Assembly (NCBI RefSeq): GCF_032854445.1 | Contig: NC_088295.1 | Span: forward strand, 24,851,385-24,915,384 | Direction: 5' to 3' | DNA: 64,000 bases | DNA from: Liolophura sinensis | Taxonomy: Eukaryota > Mollusca > Polyplacophora > Chitonida > Chitonidae | Shown: positions 14,455 through 26,804 of the stretch, in pieces | Layout of the letters: every line of letters starts with the position of its first letter | Numbering within the stretch: the stretch's first letter is position 1 | The notes under the pieces: generated by a model | Database searches by the model: none | The model's input: the letters and a program-made list of their open reading frames with translations, nothing else | What the model was told of the DNA's origin: nothing | Program-made: the position numbers and the translations under genes

Positions 14455-15214
14455 CCGTCATATATGACGAAGGTATCTCATCAAAGGATTTTGTGCATAT
14501 CATGAAGGTGTCTCCTTAAAGAATTACATGCATGTCATCAAGGTGTCTTCCTAAAGGATCCCATGCATATCGTGAAGATGTCTCGTTAAAGGATTCCATT
14601 CATATCATCAAGGTGTCTCCTTCAAGGATCACATGCATATCATCAAAGTGTCTCCTTAAAGGATCACATGCATATCATCAAGGTGTCTCCTTAAAGGATT
14701 TCATGCATATCTTCAAGGTGTCTCCTTAAAGGATTACTTGCATATCATCAAGGTGTCTCCTTAAAGGATTCCATGCACATCGTGAAGATGTCTCGTTAAA
14801 GGATTCCATGCATATCATCAAGGTGTCTCCGTAAAGGATTTCATGCATATCATCAAGGTGCCTCCCTAAAGGAGTCTATACATATAATGAAGGTGTCTCC
14901 TTAAAGGATTCCATGCATATCATGGAGTTGTCTCCGTAAAGGATTTCATGCATATAATGAAGGTGTCCCCTTAAAGCATTCCATGTATATCATGGAGTTG
15001 CCACCGTAAAGGATTTCATGCATATAATGAAGGTGTCTCCTTAAAGCATTCCATGTATATCATCAAAGAGTCTCGTTAAAGGATTCCATGCATATCATCA
15101 AGGTGTCTCCTTAAAGGATTCCATGCATATAATGAAGGTGTCTCCTTAAAGGATTCCATGCATATTGTGAAGGTGTCCCCTTAAAAAATTCCATGCATAT
15201 CATGGAGGTGTCTC
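14455..15214. repeat. 35-bp tandem array, about 21 units
   Basis: The unit reads roughly AAGGATTCCATGCATATCAT followed by CAAGGTGTCTCCTTA. AGGATTCC at 14590 and AGGATCAC at 14625 fix the period at 35 bp. Common variants are ATCATCAAGG, AATGAAGG, CGTGAAGA and ATGGAG. Because 35 is not a multiple of three, the open frame at 14532-14729 cycles through frames and is a by-product of the repeat, not a gene. Pairs of neighbouring units repeat as dimers at about 14910-15060. Confidence 0.95.
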
Positions 15215-15994
15215 TCGCCCTAAGCTGAAACAAAAGGCAATTCGTCCCCTCGTGAAATTCAACTGAATCGTTTTTTTTCTAGTAAGAAACACATAGATTT
15301 GATGGTACCTGAATTACTTATGTTTACTGTGTGTAAGATATGAAAAAATGACATCTCATCATCCTCAGGAGGCGAGTATATGTCAGGTCAAACATTTGGG
15401 AGTAATGCCGACCGACCCCTTATACCTACACTAATACAGAGGAATTTGTCTTCTATAACGGGAGCAGGACATAAAACAACACTAATGTTATCTTCTTGTG
15501 ACTGAAAAACGTTGATCTTTTCGAAAGTTACGAAATTAACACAGAGAGTGATACCTTGTTTGTCGATTTGTGGCCGTTCATATATCAGACAATCTGTTGA
15601 ATGCATTCGTGTCAAAAATGATAGACCACAACAGGAATATAAATGCCAACTTAACGTGGATAAACGTTTCCAGCTCAGTTCGAAATTACAGATAAATGAC
15701 ACTGGCTGATAATAAATCTTCCAATAATCAACAAATTTCCACGCTTTATTGATGGTGTCATCCGGATATCATTTCACGGAGGAGACTTTATATTACATAC
15801 AACTGGTAATAACTTTGCGCATATAACTGAACGTTTTAGTAATAATGTTAAACATTGGAGGCTAGATTTCACACAGTTACAATATACTGACGCAGGGCCA
15901 ATGAGTACTTGCCCAAAACATACAAACTCAGGACATTTGGTAATATTTAATTTATATAAGATCAGTCCCAACTCTAGAGTGAGCAGTAGTATCT
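15215..15994. other. No gene seen
   Basis: Open frames at 15388-15702 (minus) and 15512-15709 (plus) overlap on opposite strands and resemble no family. No repeats were recognised. Confidence 0.5.
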
Positions 15995-16600
15995 AGTTTA
16001 CAGGCGTTGTTGGAGGTCTGTCCGGACTCGCCTATATTCAGCTTACAGACATTGCTATTAAATGTGTCCCAACTCTAGACCCTGTTATTCAGTTGTTAGA
16101 AGTCTGCCCCGAGTCTAGACTGAACCCCGGTATTCAGCATACAGACATTATTGAAGATCTATACCGAGTCTAGACTGAACCCCGTAATGCAGATTACAGA
16201 CACTGTTAGAAGTCTGTCCTGAGTCTAGCTAGGCTGAATCGTGGTATTCAGCTTACAGGCATTGTTAAAGACCTGGGCCCGATTCCACACAGCTATTTCT
16301 GACTTAAGTCACAAATTGAAATACGATCATAAAGTTTATTTTTCGGGTTTAGAAATTAAAATTTTGTAAACCTCATGAAGTTTAGCTAAAGACAAAAGTG
16401 TCCAAATTTCTACTTCCATAACCAAAAACTATGCATTGTAAAGAGGTTTTAAACTTTGACTGATGTCAGAAATGCCTTTGTGTAATTGGCCCCTATCCTA
16501 ACTCTAGACTGAAACCTAGCATCCAGCTTACAGGTATTGTTGGAGGTCTGTTCCGCCTCTAAACTGAACCCCGGTATCCAGCCTATACACCCATTGTTGT
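15995..16600. repeat. Degenerate 45-62-bp tandem array interrupted by an insertion
   Basis: Units carry TTCAGCTTACAGACATTG, then a phrase like TTAGAAGTCTGTCC, then GAGTCTAGACTGAACCCCGG. Copies start near 15996, 16041, 16137, 16189 and 16251, and again after 16500. Spacing is irregular and units are diverged, so the array looks old. A 219-bp element with terminal inverted repeats (16275-16493) sits inside one unit. Confidence 0.85.
16275..16493. mobile_element. MITE-like element with 37-bp terminal inverted repeats
   Basis: The left end starts GGGCCCGATTCCACACAGC and the right end, read on the other strand, starts GGGGCCAATTACACAAAGG. Over 37 bases the two ends match at 29 positions, including the shared segment ATTTCTGAC. 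The interior is AT-rich and non-coding. Both flanks are pieces of the same tandem unit, which shows that the element was inserted into the array. No clear target-site duplication is visible. Size, inverted ends and lack of coding capacity fit a non-autonomous DNA transposon; the superfamily cannot be named. Confidence 0.8.
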
Positions 16601-17201
16601 AGTGGCAATATGATAAACAATAAACGAAGGGATTTTTATGGAAACATCGTAAGAAACTTTCAACCCTTTTCAGCCAAATATACATAAAGATGTAAAATAT
16701 TCCAGAGATCGAGGTAAACGACAATCAAATAAATCAATAGGTTTTGAATCTTAATAGAATAGGCAAATGCTGGAGACATCGATGTAATGCAATATTTCAT
16801 ACGATAAAATTTCAATATCTTCTGAACTGTCATTCGTTAGCCCAAGGCAGCAGGGAAATGACGCAAAAGAAACAAGAGCGAAGAGAAACTGTAATTATAC
16901 TTCGGGGCCTTTGTATTCTTGTCCTTTGGTGTCACGTGGCTGGAATAATAAAGAGCAGTTTGATTTCGACATCACGAAAATCTGAACACTCCCGGTATAA
17001 AGCCTGGTGGAAATTACCTCCTCCAGATGTAGAATTATTAGATTGTCACACACAACTGTGGTCCTTGTACAACCGGTGATGCAGCCCGTCCTTGTGACAG
17101 AAACGAAGTTATGGTTAACTTACTTATCCTACATATCAAATAGAATAAAAGCGTGACGTAGTTTTTAAATTCAATTTTAACGTTTTTTTAAAATTAAATG
17201 C
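16601..17201. other. No confident gene
   Basis: The open frame at 16744-17079 (plus, 111 codons) has no recognisable domain, and its start context and composition are unremarkable. It is not called as a gene. Confidence 0.5.
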
Positions 17202-17312
17202 TCGGAGAGGAAGCCAGTATGAGCTTGACTCACAGCGACCACATTGGTGAGAGACTCCTGGGTCATTACGCTGCGCTCGCGCGCTAAGCAACAGAGCCAC
17301 GGAGGCCGCCCC
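17202..17312 (-). mobile_element. SINE head fragment (AAAT-tail family)
   Basis: On the minus strand this matches the tRNA-like head of the SINE at 23029-23289: GGCCTCCGTGGCTCTGTTGC, then the GCGCAGCGTAATGACCCAGG segment, the B-box-like part and the start of the body (TTCCTCTCCGAGC). It stops where the body should continue, so the conserved 3' module and tail are missing. A run of C (17308-17319) flanks the head. Confidence 0.85.
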
Positions 17313-18775
17313 CTCCCCCCTATTTAAACAGCAGTCATGAAAAATACAGCAGGAATTTAAAGATGTGATTTCGAAGCATCTGAGTGTCAAGAGATATATT
17401 TGGACTGGGATATTACAAAATACGATACACTATATCATACTTTATGAGGAAAGTAACCGACTTTACTTAATGAAATGTAAGAAATTAACTGCGTGTTGGA
17501 ATAAATAGATTTTCATATCTACGTGTCCCACACACGTGCGGACCACGACTGTCACACGTTGCATACATCCTAATCTGTAATGTTCAGTTGCAGGATGCCG
17601 TTATTATTTGTAGGATGCCTTTAAACATGCTTTTTATGAGAAATTCGACGGTTTTGCTGGTATCAGGGTTACACATCAAGGAGCATATGATCAGAGGTAA
17701 GCCCTTTTTGTTTCGCTTTGTCTGTCTACTTCACTATTAAAACCCACAAGGAATCACCAAGATAGGAACAAGGGTTGCAGACTCTCCAGGATAAAGCTTC
17801 CTTGTGACTTGGCGTTATTGCAGATCTTAAAGCGCCACGGGAGCTTTGTGCGTTACAATACAGTATATTTCAGAAAATACTAGCGGGCAGATCCCTGGAG
17901 GGTATGTCAGGGAAGAGCTTCAGCGCTGCATATCGGCCCTCTTCTATTAGACCACTCGGGCGGGATAGGTTATTATTTTACCGATATTGACCATTCGCTG
18001 CAGTGTTACGGTTATTTGGGTTCTGAAATGGTGGAAGACAGCTTCAATACAATGGATTTTAATTTACCCCAGCCTTCCTTTGAAATAAACGTAATTCGCT
18101 GAAGTAATGTTAAGTCAACATGGGAACTCCCAGATTTCATGCTTATCTGAATCCATTTGCCCATGAAACGTGACGTCTGTAAAGGAATTTGCAAGATGCC
18201 CTTTGAGATTCTGAGAAAATTGACCCGCGCACAAATATCGCGTATCAGAATACATTGTGATCATAAAATGTGAGGTGGGAATTCGTGGAGGCAAGAGCAG
18301 CATATCTCTTGATAACGGTACATTTGTCTGCTGCGTGGATATTGTGAAGACAACTGTAGATGAAAGGTGAGGATAAAGATGAAGTTAGACAGAAATTAAC
18401 ATTAATCTAAGAATTAAGTTGTCCAACAAATTCCACAATAACATCTTGACTGATTAGTATTTAAGGCCGAACTAAAGAATTCTTCACTTGGTCGGTCATT
18501 GTAATTGCTTTAAGAAATCGGAGTGTCCAGAGGAGAACATAGTGTAACGGTAAAGAACGGATAGAAGTCTCAATAATTTACATGTATGCCATGTTATTAG
18601 AAGACAAGTGATCTTCTACAAAATCCCTGTACATTTCCCGCTAATTACCACCATGGCATCCAGAATAGTTGCGGCAAGAAAGTCCCTATATTTCCATGTT
18701 CAGTAGTGAGATGAACCAACACCTCGTGTCCAAGAATTTGAAAAGCTTTAAACTCTTGGGTGTCACAATATAAAC
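17313..18775. other. No gene seen
   Basis: Only short open frames occur (18012-18194 and 18115-18303, both minus, overlapping). No motif or repeat was recognised. Confidence 0.5.
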
Positions 18776-19135
18776 TTATGGCCAAAAGAAACTTTACAAA
18801 GAGTTCAAATCAATTTATTTTGCCAAAGCAAAAAACAGGATAACTGAATTTTGATATATTGAAAAGACCAATGACTTTAGATATTGAAAGTCTTGAGTAA
18901 GAACGGACAAAACAGACCTCAAATCATTTTACAAGTGAATAAACGGAGCAGGTGTAGAAAAATAGTCATTCCATCTTGGTTAACAATGAGCAGAGTATAC
19001 AAAAAGTTGATTATTTTTAAAATCAGTCAATATCAAAAACAATTAATATGGCGTGTACCCACCCCTTGCTTAAATACATGCAAAAACCTTCCAACGCATA
19101 GAAAAAGTCAGTCGTCTGATGAGATGGCGTGGGAT

Positions 19136-19998
19136 TCATTGGCATTTATCCTGGAGAGCGAACCCCAGTTCTTGTCGATTGGCTGCAAGGTGTGGCCGTT
19201 GTCTTACTCGACGACCCATGATATACGAAAGGTGTTCTATGGGGGACGGATCTGGGGAACTTGCAGGCCACGGCAAGATGCTGACGCCGTTGGCGTCCAG
19301 GAAGTTCTGCACAACTCGAGCTGTATGGGATCTGGCGTTGTCGTGCTGGTACAGGACACCACGTGGCTGATGTTGAAGGAATGGCAGAACAGCAGGACGT
19401 AGATTTTCATCCACGTAACGTTGAGCTGTTAGGTTCCCGTTGATGATTACCAGTGGTCTCCGTTCCTCTCTACAAATCCCACCCCACACCATCACGCTGC
19501 CGTCACCAGACGGTACTACCTCCTGGACGCATGATGCCGGTAAACTTGCTATCTGCCATCGGTTCGGAACAGGCAGAAGCGGCTTTCATCCGTGCAAACA
19601 ACACGTTGTCAATCACGTCGCTGCCAACAGCGTACAACTCGAGCCCATCGCAACCTCTGGCGACGATGTTCGTCTGTCAACAATTGCCCTCTGAATGGTC
19701 GATAGGCTCTTAATTCCGTGAGCCATGAGTCTCCTGGACACGGTCTGCCGACTGACCCTGTGACCTAAGGCATTAATTCACGATGACGTCACTGTCAAGA
19801 AGCTGTTCCTCAGGTGTAAGGTGTGTAGGTACCCGTCTTCTCTGGGCGAAGTTACCCTAGGCCTGCCTGTTCTTGGCCTGTCCGATGTCTGCCCTGTCTG
19901 TAACGTTGCATTAAGTTTAACACAGTTACATTAGAGCAGCCGAAGGTCCTTGCAATGTGGGCATGGGTGGCTCCCATGGATACCATACTCAGGGCCTA
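19136..19998 (-). pseudogene. Broken Tc1/mariner-family transposase (DD34E)
   Basis: Read on the minus strand, pieces of a Tc1-type transposase appear in order but in different frames. About 19870-19998 encodes a helix-turn-helix region (HIARTFGCSNVTV), followed by a segment ending DRPRTGRPR. About 19540-19610 encodes the first catalytic block (TDESRF, D codon at 19588-19590). The open frame 19136-19495 carries VMVWGG, YQHDNARSHTA and SPDPSPIEHL. The D of HDN and the E of PIEH are 34 residues apart, as in Tc1 elements. A stop precedes the HTH frame, another follows the DGR after the first block, and at least two frameshifts separate the pieces, so no functional enzyme is encoded. On the low-coordinate side, 18780-18801 (ATGGCCAAAAGAAACTTTAC) resembles a Tc1 inverted-repeat end, but I found no matching copy beyond 20000. 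Plus-strand open frames here (18884-19402, 19440-19694) are antisense shadows. Confidence 0.9.
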
Positions 19999-21795
19999 CC
20001 GTATCTACCGTATATTCGTCTGGTAACATTATTGTTAGAATACAGCAAAACTATTCCAACACCGATATCTGCAAGTCTGTTTTCTTGTCGGTCAAAATTC
20101 AATTATAATTATTTTATATCAGATCATTGTCAAATTGACAAATTGTGTGACATTAGTTACGTGACAATTCAGTGTATCGTTGTTAGCACTGGAAGGTGTA
20201 TAGAGTATAAAATACTTTTATGAAAAGGCAGACATTGGGCATGAAGTACAATCAAAGTCAATGGATTTTCTTGTCCAACTTAAACGGATATTGTCCATCC
20301 AAGCACAGTGTGATTGTGGACCGAGACGACCGACTTCTTCTATCAGTGAATTGCCATTAATTTACTCTTTACATTGGCAACAATGACATTGGCAAATACA
20401 TTGACACGGAGCTAAAATCGAATAAAGAAGTCGCCGTGCCAGACATAGAGTGATCTGAAAGGCATATAGTGAATAAAATAAGTCGGCTTACGAAAGGATG
20501 TCTACAGGATCAATGTCAGTGACAGTTGTATTTATCACTTTTCTTGTACAGAGCCTTCGTCATTACAAGTGGAGCCACGTTGATATAAATAAAATACTTA
20601 ATATTCAGCTCAGTATTTATAATACCACCTACATGTACATGTGCACCGGTAACAGCTGAACTGACATTTGGAGAACATGGCTATTACTCTTGGGGACTGA
20701 AAGAGATGTTTCGAAAATCCTCTTTTTGCGTGTTTTAAAAGTCTTAGACTAGAGAGACATTGTAGCTATGTTTGTGTTTAATTATCGTAATCTTTAAATT
20801 ATGGATATTAACATGTTTATGAAGAGGCAAGTGCATTACCTATTCAACTCCTGTAGGTGGTCAAGTAAAAGGGCTTTTTCAATTTGGAATTTGGTAGTTT
20901 TCAGAGTATCATGACTAATAATCCCCAAACACCTTTAGGTGGAATACATGTACCTTTAATCTTCAACATTATAAGTAATTTTCAAAGCATTAGTTCCCGT
21001 AATCCACTGGATAATCCCTTGCAAGATTCCCTCGGAGATTCACAGAATCTTTGCAAAACTTACATTTGAATTTCAAAAGAATAGGAAAGCGTCTGTAGGT
21101 GCCAAGAAAAAAATAAGGAAACAACGCAACTGGAGGTGCGAGTAAATGTATTCCAAAATGCTTAGATATCGAAGCTACAAATATTGCAGCATATTCATGT
21201 ATGAACATTGATTGCAGACGTATTACACTGAAATGATAAAAAACCACTATCCGCAGCCTTTGGATTACTGTATACTTATACATCGATTGTTCATGTCCCA
21301 GCTTGACTGCTTATTTGTTCCCAGCCCGCTGAGAAAGACAGGTAAATCTTTCCGATACGGAAATAGCACATAATTTTCCCACATCAAGTCAATTTGTGGT
21401 ATACCTGGAAAATTGTATTGGGGTGGATTGTACCACGAGAGGACTTCAGTATAAAGACATGGTACGGTTTAAAGGCGACTGTAGCAGTTAGGCGGCTAAA
21501 TGACGATGTTCTGCTCATGCTATGCATTGTACACTTAATCAACTTAATGATTTCATTGATTTTGTCTCGCCTAGGCTGTTTCATTCAGGTGAATACTTTG
21601 TTCTTTGTTTGCTCAGTTAGAATGATATTGAAAGCAACATGGCTCGTGATAATTCCTTTTAGAAGCCGAGTGAGGCTCGGCGTCAAGTGAGTCTGGCAAG
21701 ATTGGCACCATGAGATGGACGGTGCAGTAGCACTATTCTGTGCTATTAATAAGTTGGCCCAAGGCCGAAGGCCAGTCCCACGTAATGCGAAAATT
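19999..21795. other. No gene seen; may include the 5' remnant of the Tc1 element
   Basis: The Tc1 5' end should lie within the first few hundred bases, but no inverted repeat matching the 18780 end was found. The remaining open frames (20990-21283 minus, 21394-21690 plus) are unrecognised. A small hairpin, GCCGAG/CTCGGC, lies near 21665-21681. Confidence 0.5.
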
Positions 21796-21799
21796 CCCC

Positions 21800-21895
21800 A
21801 CAAAAATTTATTTATTTATTTGATTAGTGTTTTAAGCCGTATACTCAAGAATATTTCACCTAAACGACGGTGGCCAACACTATAGTATCTGTCTG
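21800..21895 (-). mobile_element. SINE 3'-end fragment (AAAT-tail family)
   Basis: This begins with the tail (TTTATTTATTTATTTGATT as seen on the plus strand), then diverged copies of the conserved end: GTGTTTTAAGCCGTATACTC, AAGAATATTTCACC and ACGACGGTGGCC. The tRNA-like head is missing, consistent with 5' truncation or decay. Confidence 0.8.
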
Positions 21896-23016
21896 TAGTG
21901 GGCTTGAACGTAAGCATTAATAGTATACGAACACACTTTCATACATGTCCCATTGGCAACGGATCTCAGTACTACTGAATGTTGACGGCTTCTGATTCTT
22001 TAAGTGCTAGATCTGGCTTATGGATAGTTTGCAATGTTTGAAGTTCGGTGGCAAAACAGCGTTTACCTGCAATTAAAATTTGTGCTCTCTATACTTCAGC
22101 GAGTTGACGGACTAGGTAATTAATAATATATATGTAGAATATTTGACAACGTCTTATGGCAACAGCTTGGTGTCAAAGCTTTAACATTATATTGGATGGA
22201 CATAAAAAATACTCTGAGCCCTTATGTCTATTAGAGAGATCTCATTTTGTCGGCCAAATAAGTTGATGTACATAACTGTCAGCAGTTTGGTGAAAATATT
22301 CTCTTCTGTTCAGGCTTGTTAGGAATGACTTACACTTTCTTGTTAATACAACGTCATTCTTTTCTACACCTGGTCATGATCAACCTTTAGAAGTGCTTTT
22401 GAAGTAACAGTTCACATGGAAACCATATGCCACTTCAGCTTTCCTTAGGGACAGCTAAATGTCATTTGTGGCAGATGATCTTGCAGATGTCCCCTATATC
22501 TCCAGGACAGTGGTGTCTCTGCTTGTCGCTAAGCGTTGAGTCAAAATTTGGGCCCAAACACAATAAACAATATATGTACATGCAAGTCAAATGCAGCTCT
22601 TTGTGCACAGCTTAGCTGAACATAATATATTATACTCACTCTCTTAATTAGAAAAATATGAATGTTATTGGAAAACATACTAAAACTTTTGTTTTGCTAT
22701 ATTTCACAACACCTTTCCATATGAGATTTTTTAATTTCTGAAATGATTTCTGCGAAAGTCTACTTTGATTATTTTATAAGCACACAAAAAAGCCATAGAA
22801 TAGTTATAGGAAAGATGTCGGTAGTAAGTTTGATTCCGTACGATTATATTTATTTTCCGGCATCCTGCTTTTTCTTCTATAAAATTAATAGCTATAACTG
22901 AATTACATGTCCATGGTTTTTATGTACAACTTTTCGGCCAATTTTGCGAATTCATCTGGGGGGTTTGTTGAAATATGTCTAGCTGCATGGGTCCAGTGTT
23001 AAGAATGCGTCTTTAT
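21896..23016. other. No gene seen
   Basis: AT-rich sequence with only one short unrecognised open frame (22427-22615, plus). No repeat structure was noticed. Confidence 0.5.
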
Positions 23017-23028
23017 GAAATAGCTAGA

Positions 23029-23289
23029 TTTTTTTTTTGATTGGTGTTTTACGCCGTACTCAAGAATATTTCACTTATACGACGGCGGCCAGCATTATGG
23101 TGGGTGGAAACCGGGCACAGCCCGGGGGAAACCCACGACCATCCGCAGGTTGATGGCAGACCTTCCCACTTACGGCCGGAGAGGAAGCCAGCATGAGCTG
23201 GACTTGAACTCACTGCGACCGCATTGGTGAGAGGCTCCTGGGTCATTACGCTGCGCTAGCGCGCTAACCGACTGAGCCACGGAGGCCCC
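23029..23289 (-). mobile_element. Complete tRNA-derived SINE with 12-bp target-site duplication
   Basis: On the minus strand the head starts near 23287 with GGCCTCCGTGGCTCAGTCGG (A box TGGCTCAGTCG), with the B-box-like GAGTTCAAGTCC downstream. The conserved body (GATGGTCGTGGGTTTCCCCC) and 3' module (GCCGCCGTCGTATAAGTG, then AATATTCTTGAGTACGGCG) follow, ending in a run of A. GAAATAGCTAGA occurs exactly on both sides (23017-23028 and 23290-23301), which is the expected product of target-primed insertion. It is non-autonomous: Pol III transcription with enzymes supplied by a LINE is the family's known mode. The 65-codon frame inside it (23049-23246) is not a gene. Confidence 0.95.
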
Positions 23290-23301
23290 GAAATAGCTAG
23301 A

Positions 23302-26300
23302 GGAACCTATAAGGAAAATTACGATAGGATACCGGAAGTGAACCCCGGCTGGAGGTTTAGAGTGTATATCGCTAACAAGGTCCAAAGCTTCCACAACCCA
23401 TCTTAAAGTTCTTCAACATAATCTAAAAATAATTTGTGACGTAAACATCGACGTAGCCTAATTTCAATGAGAAGAATGGGTATGAATATTCGGCTGTCAT
23501 GATGAATGTTCCTGAAGTCTGTCTTCCTTTATTGTGAGACTCAAACGTGACAGTTAGTTCAAGTGCATACAGCTATCATATATCTGATTCCATTCACATG
23601 TACCTCGGCTCTTGGAAACAGGTTAAATATAGAAACCTTCTTTTCACAACTTTCTCTCTGCAAATGTGACTTATTAACTGAATCGTTTGAGTCAACAAAA
23701 CACTCCATAGTTCTCTGCTTACCCAAATTAATCCCTCTCACGAAACGTGACGTCTTTTTGAGAATCACAAAGTCCCATAGAAACCCACTGCGGCAGGTGC
23801 TTCGTCTTTTCGAATTTTGAAAAGAGAGGAATGCCCCTTCGTTTATCCTTTGACAGGCGCATCTTCTTCATTTTGAAAGACCTGGATCGAAAAAGTTTTT
23901 GGTTCACAGCTTCATGTGACGATAACGACATATCATGACATTTTAGTGTCGACTTCCGATTATTTTTTTTACACATGAGCATTCAACAAATATATACTTC
24001 TTATATACAATAAAAATTACCTCGGCAGCAAGTAATGTACGTATTTGATTTCTGTCCATAAGCACAAATGGTTGACAGGAAGACAACATTATAACTTAAA
24101 ATGTTGTTGTGTTGTCATGGTTGTGCACCTCTTCAAAACTGCATCACAGCACCAAACCGACATTTTAACTGAAGAGGTCACCTTTGTGCAATTTTGAAAA
24201 TAAGCAAACACAACAGTGTCACTACTCAATATTTTAGCATTGCACATTGTTCCTAACGCGCTAATGGAGCTTTTCAGTTCAAATGTCAAGTTAGCCGATT
24301 ATCATTAACGCGTTAATTAACCCAAGTTTTCAAGTTGAAATGTCAGTTTGTCGCGTTGGCACACTGTGGCCAAAACAACATTTTAAACTCAATAAATCGC
24401 TATCCGAAGATATGAAGATGATGATATGCGTATAGTAAAAATATTGACTGGTGGAACTCCAAAAACAGAAGACGACGTTTTACTTATGAAGTAGTGTGTT
24501 GTCGACGATTTCCATAAAAATTTCCATAAAAATTAACCAATTTCAGCATTAATTTTCCATGGCGACAGAGCGAACAACGCAACATTTTACGCTAAGCACC
24601 GACGAAAATGTTGCCTTGCCGTACAAGTAGACGGTGTCATGGCCGCAATGAATATCTGTAAGGCGCTAGTAAGCTCTGCGGGTTTCAGTCAAATTTGACG
24701 TTCGCGTGAATGATATGCGAAGGATAGCAGACTTAGCATCAACAGAATTAGTTTATGATATAGGAAATATCTGCTGTCAAGCTTTCTTGGAATGTATAGG
24801 TTATGATATTATGGTATAAATCGGGAACCATATTGTGCAATGTCGGTTGCAATATTATTTCGGTTATACTTTATTTCTGTTTGTTCTACTAGAACGCCTT
24901 AACGAACGTTTCAGGCAATGTCCCGGCGTCGACCACTACTTGGCCTAACCACCGATGTAGAGCAGCCCGAGATAAGATACAAAGTCAGTTTAATTCTTCA
25001 GCCCTGCCCGCCAGGGGTTTCCAACCTACGACCCGTATTTGGTCACTCCAAGGCTACATGAGGCTTTGTTGAATACCTGAAATGTACACATCTACAAAGC
25101 AACTTGTTTCAGTTGAACAAATCTCTACCACACGATGTTTAACTGTTTGTTACATATGATGGCATAGCTGGTGAATTACACTGATTGTTCAACACATCGA
25201 CCTTATTTACTGTCGTAATGAGAATGCTGCAGCTAAGCCTGTAAGGTTTGCCGAGAATTTCGTGTTCTAGAAGTACATCAGGTTCCCTTTTTGGGCATTT
25301 CAGCGTTCTCAGAAGGTACACCATCCACCAAGATATAGGTCTATATCTTGTTCCACAATTTGTGAAGGGAACGGAACGCAAAAGACGACTGAATCCGTCT
25401 TTTCAACATCGTTGTTACTTTTATGTTTATATGCAAATTTGCCGAAGAATATAGAAAGCCACAGTTATGTAATAATTACAGATTCACAATTACAGATTAT
25501 TACAGATTACAGATTAATAATTACTTTATGTTAGCATCAGACATCTTTGCATCAATATCTTATCTGTCTTGGGTAAAACCACATGTGATGTAAGGCCTAT
25601 GTTAAGCTAATGTGTGTTGCCTTTCTTCTATGGCGTAGTTATTATACATTGATTCACAAACCACATTAATTCGCGTTTGTGTGATACGCATTAGTTTTGT
25701 AAACCATTAGCCTATATTCAGATTTCTGCATAGCAGTAAGAAAATTTCGTACAGTTGAAGGAAATATTAATAAATACCAGAGATGGAATATTGCTCACTC
25801 TGTTGATATCGAGTAAATGTACCATTTATAATGAGACATTGTTTCTTTATGGACTGAATAATGTTCCGGATTAAATCGTAACATAAGATACCAATGAAAT
25901 TTTAATAGAGGTTTGATTTCCTAAGCGTCTGATACATTCTTAACATACATTACTTGCAGGGAAAAATCATTATACGTGTGGTAATACATAAGGGCATGCG
26001 TGTAATCCATGCACAAAATGTGTGTTGTTTGTCTCCATAAAAATGTGAATCTATAAAGATCTGAAAACTAGGCTATGCAAAACAAACGAATTTAATAATG
26101 TCCAACAAGTGCACCAAAACCAACCAATGTACAAAACTTTACTTGATTATAAGGAACATAAATGGCTATTTATATCCTATGTGTACACACATGGTACGAT
26201 GTGAAAGAAAATTCTTGTCGGCACTAGTTATCTCCATCTGATATAAAGCCAATCGATTTGTAACATCAGCTGGCTGCTGAGCAAATCTACGGAACCATTA

Positions 26301-26689
26301 ACGTCAAACCTACAGCCGCACAGTTTCTATGATACAAATCAATGGCATAAAATATTATTTATGTAAAGATAAAATATTTTAAATGTCTCGGTGCTGTCTA
26401 CGAAATCTCCACATTGTAATTAGGGCGCCTCTAACATAAAACGCAGTGACAGCAGAACTTAAGTGAGCAAGTATGAATATCAGTTTTTGTCTGCTGATGT
26501 GCCACACAAAATACCCAAATTACTACCCATTATTATGGATTACTCCTGCATTTCTTATTAAATCATTCAGAGCCTCAAAAATGCCAGGATAACACAAAAC
26601 GTGTCTACGTGTACTACATATAAATATCCTGCCCATCGAGTTCCCGAGAGATGTTATATTACTCAAATATCGTCTTTGGGGTTTCTTTC
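23302..26689. other. No gene seen
   Basis: Open frames at 23559-23820 overlap on both strands, and others near 24089-24289 and 25139-25454 show no family motif. Short local repeats occur (TTTCCATAAAAA twice at about 24510-24530, ACAGATTA-type repeats at about 25480-25515). Nothing was recognised. Confidence 0.5.
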
Positions 26690-26695
26690 TTTATT
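26690..26695 (-). terminator. Candidate polyadenylation signal AATAAA
   Basis: TTTATT on the plus strand reads AATAAA on the minus strand. It lies about 110 bases downstream of the stop of the candidate exon at 26805-27031 and on the same strand. In AT-rich DNA this hexamer is common by chance, so it only weakly supports that exon. Confidence 0.3.
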
Positions 26696-26804
26696 TTCCA
26701 TTATTTTTCCAAGGGTATTCCTCCTGGGTCCAAGATACAGCTACTGCATCGTATAGATTCCTCCACTTCATTGAAAACTGTAGAATACTGACTTGACGAA
26801 AACA

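Noticed and set aside
14532-14729. Repeat protein with SLKD/HAYH-like motifs
   Set aside because: The 35-bp unit is not a multiple of three, so the frame changes with each unit. There is no selection for a protein.
18884-19402. 172-codon plus-strand open frame, the second longest in the window
   Set aside because: Its 3' half is antisense to the Tc1 transposase, and the 5' half has no protein-like features. The transposase frame on the minus strand explains the openness.
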